64,000 nucleotides of DNA from contig NZ_JACRWE010000002.1 in assembly GCF_014323405.1 (NCBI RefSeq), forward strand, positions 310,001 through 374,000. Direction: 5' to 3'. Made by a program: the position numbers and the translations under genes. Positions 34,755 to 42,070 of the stretch are shown here, piece by piece. Source of the stretch: Romboutsia faecis. GTDB lineage: Bacteria; Bacillota; Clostridia; Peptostreptococcales; Peptostreptococcaceae. The stretch's first letter is position 1. The number at the start of each line of letters is the position of its first letter. The notes beneath the pieces are model-generated. The model was given only the letters and a program-made list of their open reading frames with translations. It made no database searches and was not told the origin of the DNA.

Positions 34755-36023
34755 ATGCAACCTTTAGCAGATAGATTAAGGCCAGAAAAAATAGAGGATA
34801 TGATAGGTCAATCACATATAATAGGTGAAGGAAAAGTTCTTAATAAAATAATAAAAAATCAATCTATACCAAATATGATTTTTTTTGGACCTCCAGGTAC
34901 AGGAAAGACAACATTAGCTAATATAATAGCTAATACTACAGGAAAGAAATATGTAAAACTAAATGCTGTAAACTGTGGTGTAAAAGAAATAAAAGAAGTT
35001 ATTGATACTACGAAGCAAGATTTATTTTCATATAATGGTATAATTTTGATGCTTGACGAAATTCAAGCTATGAATAGAAAACAACAACAAGCTCTACTTG
35101 AGGTTATAGAAGATGGATCAGTGACATTAATAGCAAGTACGGCTGATAATCCTTATTTTGTTATATACAAAGCTATCTTGAGTCGAAGTTCTATATTTGA
35201 ATTCAAAGCGATAGATAAGAGTGATATATTTAAAGGACTAAAAAGAGCTGTAGATAAAATAGAGGGCTTATACTCATATGAAAGTATAAAAATAGATGAT
35301 GAAGCCTTAGATTGTATAGCAGAGACTTGTAATGGTGATATGAGAAGTGCTTTAAATAAATTAGAATTAGCTTTTAATTTAGGAATAGACGTACCATCTA
35401 ACTCAGTTAATGTATCATTAGATACAGTTATACAATCATCAAGTTTAAAAAGATTGAGTTATGATAGAGGTGGAGATGATGGGTATTCGATTTTATCGGC
35501 ATTTCATAAATCTTTAAGAGGCTCAGATGCAGATGCATCTATACACTACCTAGCTAGGCTTATTAAGGCGGAAGATATGCAGGGAATTACTAGAAGGTTA
35601 TTATGTGTTGCTAGTGAAGATGTTGGATTGGCTGTTCCTCAAGCTATAACTATAACAGAAGCCTGTGTTTCATCAGCGCTACAGTTAGGTTTTCCAGAGG
35701 CTAGGATACCTCTTGCACAAGCTACTATATACCTAGCTCAATGTCCGAAATCAGACTCAGTTATTAAAGCAATTGATTCTGCCTTATATGATTTAGATAA
35801 TTTGGAAACTGGAGATATTCCTATACATCTTAAAGATGCTCATTATCTGGGAGCAAAGAACTTAAGTAGAGGTGTAGATTATAAATACCCGCATAACTAT
35901 GTTAATCATTATGTAAAGCAACAATATCTGCCAGATGCTATATGTGATAAAGTTTATTATAACCATGGAAATAATAAAAATGAATTAGCTTTTAAACATT
36001 ATTGGGATAATTTAAAAAAATAG
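34755..36023 (+). CDS. rarA: Replication-associated recombination protein RarA (MgsA) AAA+ ATPase
   Basis: 422 aa. It starts MQPLADRLRPEKIEDMIGQ, typical of RarA/MgsA/WRNIP1. AAA+ domain with Walker A FFGPPGTGKTT, Walker B LMLDEIQA, sensor SRSSIFEF and arginine-finger region; the C-terminal tetramerisation domain has YDRGGDDGYSILSAFHKSLRGSD (in parts) and CPKSDSVI. It acts at stalled replication forks. AAGGAGG precedes the ATG. The 125-base upstream region holds two similar 19-base units (34634-34652 and 34662-34680). Confidence 0.93.
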   Translation: MQPLADRLRPEKIEDMIGQSHIIGEGKVLNKIIKNQSIPNMIFFGPPGTGKTTLANIIANTTGKKYVKLNAVNCGVKEIKEVIDTTKQDLFSYNGIILMLDEIQAMNRKQQQALLEVIEDGSVTLIASTADNPYFVIYKAILSRSSIFEFKAIDKSDIFKGLKRAVDKIEGLYSYESIKIDDEALDCIAETCNGDMRSALNKLELAFNLGIDVPSNSVNVSLDTVIQSSSLKRLSYDRGGDDGYSILSAFHKSLRGSDADASIHYLARLIKAEDMQGITRRLLCVASEDVGLAVPQAITITEACVSSALQLGFPEARIPLAQATIYLAQCPKSDSVIKAIDSALYDLDNLETGDIPIHLKDAHYLGAKNLSRGVDYKYPHNYVNHYVKQQYLPDAICDKVYYNHGNNKNELAFKHYWDNLKK

Positions 36024-36105
36024 TTTATAATTAATATTAAATTAATAAACTAATAATATAAAATGAAATATTTCGTTATTTAAGTTTGTATCAGGGGGAA
36101 GTATT

Positions 36106-36879
36106 ATGATTATAAAGCTTGATTCTTCTTATCATAATAAAGTTATAAAGTACCTAGAAAAAGAATCAGAATTCAATCTATTAACAATAGGTGACATAGA
36201 GAGGTATGGGTATGATAACTATTTTTTGAATATATGGGCAGGAATAAATAGAAGAGGGGAAATAGAAGGTATACTTTTAAAGTGTTTTGAATTTATTATT
36301 TTTTATGCTTATGACAAGTTTGATATAAATGCATTTGCAAATTTAATAAATAATATGGATTACTCAGAAATAAGTGGAAAGTCTGATGCTGTAGATAAGT
36401 TAGCTAATAAATTAAGATTATATAAGAGTAGAAAAGTTAAGTTTTGTAAGTTAGAGAGTAAACAATTTTTAAATGATGATGGGGTAGACGTAAAAGTCAA
36501 AAAGATGAGATTTAGGCACTTAAATAAAGTAACAAAGTTATATGAATCTATTGATGAATTTGAAAATACAACAATAGAAAATCTTAGGAGTGGACTTAAA
36601 ACAGGTAGAGGATATTATATAGAAATTGATAGGCAAATAGTAGCCATGGCTAAGAGTACAGCAGAAAACAAGAAATATGCTATGATAGTAGGAGTTGGAA
36701 CTCATCCTAATTATAGAAATAGAGGATTAGCTACTAAATGTATAGTAAAAATATGTTCAGAACTTTTGGATGAAAATAAGACTCCTTGTCTATTTTATGA
36801 TAATGAGGAAGCTGGTAAAATATATAGAAAACTAGGTTTTGAGAATATTGGTAATTGGAGTATTTATTATAAGAATTAG
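36106..36879 (+). CDS. GNAT family N-acetyltransferase
   Basis: 257 aa. The C-terminal third carries the acetyl-CoA-binding GNAT motif: VGVGTHPNYRNRGLATKCI (motif A, with R/Q-x-x-G-x-A) followed by LFYDNEEAGKIYRKLGFENIG (motif B, in parts). The N-terminal half has an FR47/GNAT-duplicate-like character (KVIKYLEKESEFNLLTIGD). The acceptor substrate is unknown. AGGGGG precedes the ATG. It stands alone between rarA and the ROK kinase gene. Confidence 0.85.
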   Translation: MIIKLDSSYHNKVIKYLEKESEFNLLTIGDIERYGYDNYFLNIWAGINRRGEIEGILLKCFEFIIFYAYDKFDINAFANLINNMDYSEISGKSDAVDKLANKLRLYKSRKVKFCKLESKQFLNDDGVDVKVKKMRFRHLNKVTKLYESIDEFENTTIENLRSGLKTGRGYYIEIDRQIVAMAKSTAENKKYAMIVGVGTHPNYRNRGLATKCIVKICSELLDENKTPCLFYDNEEAGKIYRKLGFENIGNWSIYYKN

Positions 36880-36923
36880 TAGCTATACATTTTAGTTATT
36901 ATTTGTTTAATTAAAAATTATAA

Positions 36924-36953
36924 TTGAACTTGAAATATAAAATTGTATATAAT
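36924..36953 (+). promoter_or_regulatory. Probable promoter of the ROK kinase gene
   Basis: TTGAAC (36924-36929), 18-base spacer, TATAAT (36948-36953), about 46 bases ahead of the start codon. Confidence 0.5.
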
Positions 36954-36998
36954 ATTTATATAATTAAAAAATTAACAAAAATAGAAGGGGGAATCAGA

Positions 36999-37931
36999 AT
37001 GTACAATATAGGGATTGATGTAGGTGGAACTAGTATAAAAGCTGGTTTAGTTGAAGATGGAAATATAACAGTAAAATCAAGTAGAGACGTAAGAAAAGCC
37101 TGTGGATTTAAAGAGGTCATAGAAGACATCGAGTATGTTATAGATGAAATTTTAAAAAAGAAAAAAATAAAAATAGAAGATATAAGCACTATCGGAATTG
37201 GAATACCAGGAGTTGTAGATAAAACAGGATGCGTAAATTGTGTAAATTTAGGGTTAAAAGGCGATCCTTTGGAATTAAAGTTAAAAGAGAAATTTCCTAA
37301 TATAAAGATAGTTGTTGAAAATGATGCTAACGTAGCAGCTGTTGCTGAGTATAAGTATGGAAGTATGAAGGGTTATGATATAGGCGTTATGTTAACCTTA
37401 GGAACTGGAGTTGGAGGCGGTATAATTATAAATGGAAAACCTTTCTCGGGGGCTCATGGAATAGGTTCTGAAATAGGTCATATTATACTTGATTCCAATT
37501 TCTACACTTGTAACTGTGGAAATAATGGATGCTTTGAAACTTTTTGTTCAGCAACTGCTATAATAAGGTATGCACAAAAATTAATTAAAGAAGGTCGAGA
37601 AACTTTAATATTCAACATGGCTAAAGGTGATATAGAAAAGATAACTGCTAAAATGGTATTTGATGCGTATAAAAAGGATGACGAAGTTGCAAGAGATGTA
37701 GTTAGGAGATTTAAGGAATATTTATTAAAAGGTATTATGAGTGTTATACATTTTATAGACCCAGAGGTTATATCTATAGGTGGTGGAGTATCAAATGCTA
37801 GTGATATAATATTAGAAGGATTAGAAGAAAAGATAAAGAAAAGGGTTATTTACAATGGAAATGGAGTAGCAAAGATAGTAATTGCTGAATTTAAAAATGA
37901 TGCAGGTATATTAGGGGCTTCGGCTCTATAG
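36999..37931 (+). CDS. ROK family sugar kinase (glucokinase-like)
   Basis: 310 aa from ATG 36999 with GAAGGGGGA upstream; an in-frame ATG 25 codons earlier has none and lies at the promoter. It starts MYNIGIDVGGTSIKAGLV (phosphate-1 loop), with ENDANVAAVAEYKYG, GTGVGGGIIINGK, the zinc site CNCGNNGCFE and the C-terminal ISIGGGVSNA adenosine loop. No DNA-binding domain, so it is a kinase, not a ROK repressor. Glucose is the likely substrate; N-acetylmannosamine or fructose cannot be excluded. Confidence 0.9.
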   Translation: MYNIGIDVGGTSIKAGLVEDGNITVKSSRDVRKACGFKEVIEDIEYVIDEILKKKKIKIEDISTIGIGIPGVVDKTGCVNCVNLGLKGDPLELKLKEKFPNIKIVVENDANVAAVAEYKYGSMKGYDIGVMLTLGTGVGGGIIINGKPFSGAHGIGSEIGHIILDSNFYTCNCGNNGCFETFCSATAIIRYAQKLIKEGRETLIFNMAKGDIEKITAKMVFDAYKKDDEVARDVVRRFKEYLLKGIMSVIHFIDPEVISIGGGVSNASDIILEGLEEKIKKRVIYNGNGVAKIVIAEFKNDAGILGASAL

Positions 37932-37946
37932 AAGTCATGATATATG

Positions 37947-37992
37947 AAAGCTAGTAAGAAACCTAAAATTGGGGATTTGCTAGCTTTTTTGT
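37947..37992 (+). terminator. Terminator after the ROK kinase gene
   Basis: AAAGCTAG (37947-37954) pairs with CTAGCTTT (37980-37987) around a 25-base loop, and TTTTTTG follows. Confidence 0.7.
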
Positions 37993-38015
37993 GGTAATAT
38001 AATTAATTTTAAATC

Positions 38016-38064
38016 TGACAAAAATACTAGGAATTTAATCTTGACAAAAATACTAGGTTATAAT
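38016..38064 (+). promoter_or_regulatory. iscR promoter region with tandem operator-like repeats
   Basis: The 16-base unit TGACAAAAATACTAGG occurs twice, at 38016-38031 and 38042-38057, 26 bases apart, with TATAAT at 38059-38064. The second copy abuts the -10, so a bound protein would block transcription. Autorepression by the Rrf2-type IscR encoded just downstream is the natural reading; the period of 26 bases is about two and a half helical turns. Confidence 0.6.
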
Positions 38065-38133
38065 ACAATAATTTTGAAGATAATTCCTACTGAAATAGTA
38101 TGATTTAGATTTCAGTATAGAGGGTGATTAAAT

Positions 38134-38589
38134 ATGAAACTATCAACTAAGGGTAGATATGGATTAAAGGCTATGTTTGAACTATCCATAAATCAGAGTC
38201 AAGGCCCAGTACCGCTTAAGGTAATAGCTAAAAATCAAAATATTTCAGATCAATACTTAGAGCAGATTTTTTCTACATTAAAAAAATCGGGCTTAATTAA
38301 AAGTGTAAGAGGTGCACAGGGTGGGTATCTATTAGGTAAGGATGCTAAAGATATTAGTGTTGGAGATATCCTAGTAGTTCTTGAAGGTCCAGTATCTTTA
38401 TCTGAATGTGTACTAGATGAAGATGTATGTGAAAATTCAGGAACTTGTATAACAAAAATAGTTTGGGAAAAGTTAAAAAAGGGTATAGAAGATGTTATAA
38501 ATTCAATTACCCTACAAGATATGATAAATGATTACGACAAAAATAGATTATTAGAACATGATATAGCAAATTTAATATCAAGAAGATAG
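38134..38589 (+). CDS. iscR: Rrf2 family regulator IscR
   Basis: 151 aa. N-terminal winged helix of the Rrf2 type (MKLSTKGRYGLKAMFELS, then ISDQYLEQIFSTLKKSGLIKSVRGAQGGY in parts). Three Cys (C92, C99, C105) in ECVLDEDVCENSGTCIT match the [2Fe-2S] ligand positions of IscR. It senses cellular Fe-S status and controls the isc operon that follows: iscS starts 15 bases after its stop. Its own promoter carries tandem repeats. CymR, a related Rrf2 regulator, lacks these Cys. Confidence 0.92.
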   Translation: MKLSTKGRYGLKAMFELSINQSQGPVPLKVIAKNQNISDQYLEQIFSTLKKSGLIKSVRGAQGGYLLGKDAKDISVGDILVVLEGPVSLSECVLDEDVCENSGTCITKIVWEKLKKGIEDVINSITLQDMINDYDKNRLLEHDIANLISRR

Positions 38590-38604
38590 GGAGTGTAAAA
38601 GATA

Positions 38605-39804
38605 ATGGAAAAAAGAAGAATATATATGGACTATTCTGCAACTACTCCAGTTAAAAAAGAAGTTGTAGAAACTATGATGCCTTACTTAACAGACTATTTT
38701 GGAAATGCGTCAAGCTTCCATTCATTCGGTAGAGAAGCTAAAGAAGCTTTAGATAAGTCTAGAAGTCAAGTAGCTTCACTTATAAATGCAAATCCAAATG
38801 AAATATATTTCACAGCTGGTGGAACAGAAAGTGACAACTGGGCAATAGAAGGTGTTGCATTTGCACATAAAAACAAAGGTAATCACATAATAACTTCTAA
38901 GATAGAACATCACGGTGTACTTCATCCATGTGAATATTTAGAAAAGCATCATGGATTTGAAGTTACTTATTTAGATGTTGACTCTGAAGGTAGAGTAGAT
39001 TTAGAACAATTAAAAAAATCAATAAAAGATACAACAATATTAATAACAATAATGTTTGCTAATAACGAAATAGGAACTATACAGCCAATAAAAGAAATAG
39101 CTGAAATAGCAAAAGAACATAAAATAATATTCCATACAGATGCTGTTCAAGCTGCAGGAAACATTAATATAGATGTAAAAGATTTAGGTGTAGACTTAAT
39201 GAGTATGTCATCTCATAAAATATATGGACCAAAGGGAATAGGAGCTCTATATATAAAGAGAGGAACTAAACTTCATACATTTGTACATGGTGGTGCTCAA
39301 GAAAGAAAGAGAAGAGCAGGAACTGAAAATATACCAGCTATAGTTGGATATGGTAAAGCTGCAGAAATGGCAAAAGCAAATATGGACAACCATATAGAGA
39401 CTTTAACTAAGTTAAGAACCAAGTTAATAGATGGAATATTAGAAAGAATACCACATACAAGAGTAAATGGTAGTTTAACTCATAGATTACCAGGTAATGT
39501 AAACTTTGGATTCGAGTTTATAGAAGGTGAAGGAATACTATTATTATTAGATATGTTAGGAATAGCTGCATCAAGTGGTTCAGCTTGTACTTCAGGATCA
39601 TTAGATCCATCTCATGTTCTTATGGCGATAGGATTACCACACGAATTAGCTCATGGATCATTAAGACTTTCAATTGGAGATTTTACGACAGAAGAAGATA
39701 TAGACTATATAATAGATAACTTACCAAGGGTTATAGAGAGATTAAGAAGCATGTCACCTCTTTATGAGACATATGTAAGAGAGCAAGGGCAATTAAATAA
39801 ATAA
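38605..39804 (+). CDS. iscS: Cysteine desulfurase IscS (NifS family)
   Basis: 399 aa, class I desulfurase. A PLP enzyme that takes sulfur from cysteine and passes it to IscU and, probably, MnmA. It starts MEKRRIYMDYSATTPV; PLP-stacking His is in KIEHHGVLHPCEYL, the PLP Lys in SMSSHKIYGPKG, and the catalytic Cys in ASSGSACTSGSLDPSH within the long mobile loop of IscS-type enzymes. iscU is 30 bases downstream and the sulfur acceptor mnmA follows, so sulfur routing genes are clustered. Confidence 0.96.
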   Translation: MEKRRIYMDYSATTPVKKEVVETMMPYLTDYFGNASSFHSFGREAKEALDKSRSQVASLINANPNEIYFTAGGTESDNWAIEGVAFAHKNKGNHIITSKIEHHGVLHPCEYLEKHHGFEVTYLDVDSEGRVDLEQLKKSIKDTTILITIMFANNEIGTIQPIKEIAEIAKEHKIIFHTDAVQAAGNINIDVKDLGVDLMSMSSHKIYGPKGIGALYIKRGTKLHTFVHGGAQERKRRAGTENIPAIVGYGKAAEMAKANMDNHIETLTKLRTKLIDGILERIPHTRVNGSLTHRLPGNVNFGFEFIEGEGILLLLDMLGIAASSGSACTSGSLDPSHVLMAIGLPHELAHGSLRLSIGDFTTEEDIDYIIDNLPRVIERLRSMSPLYETYVREQGQLNK

Positions 39805-39834
39805 TTATTGATGGAGATTTAGGAGGATACAATT

Positions 39835-40287
39835 ATGCAATATAGTGATAAAGTTATGGACCATTTTATGAATCCAAGAAACGTTGGACAAATAGAAGAT
39901 GCAAGTGGTGTTGGAGAAGTTGGAAATGCAAAGTGTGGAGATATAATGAGAATATATCTTGACATAGATGAAAACCAAATAATAAGAGATGTTAAATTCA
40001 TGACATTTGGATGTGGATCTGCTATAGCAAGTTCATCAATGGCTACAGAAATGGTTAAAGGGAAAAGTATACATGAAGCTTTAGAAGTTACTAATAAAGC
40101 TGTTGCAGAAGCTTTAGATGGTTTACCACCAGTAAAAATGCACTGTTCAGTATTAGCTGAGCAAGCTATAAAATCAGCATTAATAGATTATGCAAAGAAA
40201 AATAATATACACATACCAGAATTAGATGGTGTTGTTATAGATGATGATCATGACCATCATCATGATATAGAAGAGGATGAAGAATAA
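39835..40287 (+). CDS. iscU: Fe-S cluster scaffold protein IscU (NifU N-terminal family) with His-rich tail
   Basis: 150 aa. The scaffold on which Fe-S clusters are built from IscS-derived sulfur. Ligands: Cys34-Gly-Asp36 (NAKCGDIM), Cys60 (TFGCGSAIASS) and Cys104 (VKMHCSVLA). Beyond the usual end near residue 130, it has a tail rich in His, Asp and Glu (residues 135-150: DDDHDHHHDIEEDEE), which could bind iron or other metals. GGAGG precedes the ATG. No simple terminator follows; instead a long hairpin lies about 35 bases downstream. Confidence 0.95.
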   Translation: MQYSDKVMDHFMNPRNVGQIEDASGVGEVGNAKCGDIMRIYLDIDENQIIRDVKFMTFGCGSAIASSSMATEMVKGKSIHEALEVTNKAVAEALDGLPPVKMHCSVLAEQAIKSALIDYAKKNNIHIPELDGVVIDDDHDHHHDIEEDEE

Positions 40288-40322
40288 TAAATATTTTATA
40301 TAACACGTTATACGTGGGGCTT

Positions 40323-40398
40323 GGGCTGGAATATAAATATACCTGTCATGCAGCTGAAATAATGCTGCAAATGACATTTATATTTATATTTCCAGCCC
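40323..40398. repeat. Long imperfect hairpin downstream of iscU
   Basis: A 76-base segment folds on itself: GGGCTGGAA with TTCCAGCCC, TATAAATATA with TATATTTATA, TGTCAT with ATGACA and GCAGC with GCTGC, leaving a 9-base apical loop and only small bulges (a T, CC opposite TT, AA). No T-run follows, so it is not a typical terminator. A smaller CACG/CGTG hairpin lies at about 40303-40316. It could be an mRNA stabiliser, attenuator or a small mobile repeat. Confidence 0.7.
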
Positions 40399-40502
40399 TT
40401 CGCTTTGGTATAACATAAATTCTATCTAAATATTTTATTAGTGAGAAGAAAATATAAAAAGATTGAAATAAGTTTGTACTTTTAAAAAGTGTATAAAGTA
40501 GA

Positions 40503-40508
40503 TATAAT
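40503..40508 (+). promoter_or_regulatory. Possible -10 element before mnmA
   Basis: TATAAT at 40503-40508, 22 bases ahead of the mnmA start, so any transcript from it would have a very short leader. No good -35 at the right distance. Confidence 0.3.
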
Positions 40509-40529
40509 AAAAAGAACGAGGTGATTTTA

Positions 40530-41621
40530 ATGAGCAAGAAAAAGGTAATGATAGGTATGAGTGGTGGAGTTGATAGTTCGGTTGCTGCTTATCTATTAAA
40601 AGAACAAGGCTATGATGTAATAGGTGTAACTATGAAGTTATGGCAAGACGATGAAGATGACGATATAATTGAAAATGACGGAGGTTGTTGTTCATTAGCT
40701 GCAGTTGAGGATGCAAGACATGTAGCTCAAAAGATAGGTATACCTTTCTATGTTTTAAACTTTAGAGAAGTGTTTAAAGAGAAGGTAATTGATTATTTTA
40801 TAGATGAATACTTAGAAGGTAGAACTCCAAATCCTTGTATAGCATGTAATAAACATATAAAATTTGATGATTTTTATAAAAGAGCTAGACAAATAGGTTG
40901 TGACTATGTAGCAACTGGTCATTATGCTAAAATAGAAAAGGATGAAGAAACTGGAAGGTACTTACTTAAAAAGTCTGTAACAGATAAAAAGGATCAAACA
41001 TACGCTTTATACAATATGACTCAAGATCAATTAGAGCATACATTACTTCCTATAGGAAACTATGAAAAAGAGAGAGTAAGAGAAATTGCTAAGGAATTAG
41101 GTTTTGATGTTCATAATAAACCAGATAGTCAAGAAATATGTTTCGTTAAAGATAATGACTATGCGGGTTATGTAACAAAACATGCAAACAAAAGAATAGA
41201 GGAAGGTTTCTTTGTAGATACTAAAGGTAATGTACTAGGTAAACACAAAGGTATAGTTCATTATACTATAGGTCAAAGAAAAGGTCTCGGGATTGCTTTT
41301 GGAAAGCCAATGTTTGTAGTCGATATAGACCCAGTTAAAAATACGGTAATTCTTGGTTCTAATGAAGATATATTTAAACATGAGCTTATAGCACATGATG
41401 TAAATTTAATAAGTATAGATGAAATAAAAGAGCCGATAAGAGTACAAGCTAAAGTAAGATATTCAGCAAAACCTTCATGGGCTACTGTTTATAATAATGG
41501 TGATGGTACTATAAAAATGGTATTTGATGAAGCCCAAAGGGCAATAACTAAAGGTCAATCAGTTGTAATGTACGATGGAGACATAGTTGTTGGTGGTGCG
41601 ATTATAACTAAAAGTTTATAA
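40530..41621 (+). CDS. mnmA: tRNA-specific 2-thiouridylase MnmA
   Basis: 363 aa from ATG 40530; GAGGTGAT precedes it and an in-frame GTG at 40521 lies inside that site. It adds sulfur to U34 of tRNAs for Lys, Glu and Gln. PP-loop [15 protein letters not shown] near the N-terminus, the first catalytic Cys in [12 protein letters not shown] and the second in [13 protein letters not shown], with the C-terminal beta-barrel (about 290-363). Neighbouring iscS is the likely persulfide donor. Confidence 0.96.
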   Translation: MSKKKVMIGMSGGVDSSVAAYLLKEQGYDVIGVTMKLWQDDEDDDIIENDGGCCSLAAVEDARHVAQKIGIPFYVLNFREVFKEKVIDYFIDEYLEGRTPNPCIACNKHIKFDDFYKRARQIGCDYVATGHYAKIEKDEETGRYLLKKSVTDKKDQTYALYNMTQDQLEHTLLPIGNYEKERVREIAKELGFDVHNKPDSQEICFVKDNDYAGYVTKHANKRIEEGFFVDTKGNVLGKHKGIVHYTIGQRKGLGIAFGKPMFVVDIDPVKNTVILGSNEDIFKHELIAHDVNLISIDEIKEPIRVQAKVRYSAKPSWATVYNNGDGTIKMVFDEAQRAITKGQSVVMYDGDIVVGGAIITKSL

Positions 41622-41629
41622 AATACGTA

Positions 41630-41658
41630 TTGATTATTTTTGTAAAATTTAGTAATAT
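41630..41658 (+). promoter_or_regulatory. Promoter of the alaS T-box transcript
   Basis: TTGATT (41630-41635), 17-base spacer, TAATAT (41653-41658), just upstream of the first T-box stem. Confidence 0.5.
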
Positions 41659-41687
41659 AACAATATATAGAGTCAAAATTTAAAAGC

Positions 41688-41931
41688 ATTAAAGACACTG
41701 AAAAGAAATAGTAAATTATTTGAAGTCTTACAGAGAGAGGGGAATGGTGGAAGCCCTTAGAATAAAATAATTGAAGCAGTCTTGGAGTTACAGCTTGGAA
41801 ATTTAGTATAAGCTGTCGGTAGTTCCGTTATAACTAAGGTTTTCCGAAGATATCATAAATTTTATGATAATTAGGGTGGTACCGCGAAATAATCTCGCCC
41901 CTATAGTTTATATAGGCGCGAGTTTTTTTAT
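41688..41931 (+). ncRNA. T-box riboswitch, alanine (GCA specifier), controlling alaS
   Basis: The T-box sequence AGGGTGGTACCGCG is at 41873-41886 and the terminator CTCGCCCCTATA...TATAGGCGCGAG plus T-run at 41893-41930. Stem I closes by AAGAC (41692-41696) with GTCTT (41779-41783) and AATTATTT (41714-41721) with AAATAATT (41765-41772). The 3' side of the internal loop between these helices is GAAGCA, giving the specifier triplet GCA (41776-41778), an Ala codon; the conserved AGTA lies opposite (41710-41713). Uncharged tRNA-Ala should stabilise the antiterminator and turn on alaS. Confidence 0.92.
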
Positions 41932-42070
41932 TTCTAATTATTTTATATTTCTACTTTCTGAGATTAAAATATTTGCAACATGTACTAAAATCAAGCAAAT
42001 TTTTGTTACATAAATAATTTACTAATATAAAGAATATAAACATAAGGTAATTTTACAGGAGGAAATTTAT

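Noticed and set aside
38041..38064. TTGACA (38041) with TATAAT (38059) as the iscR promoter
   Set aside because: The spacer is only 12 bases, too short for sigma-A. TTGACA here is part of the repeated operator-like unit; the true -35 is unclear.
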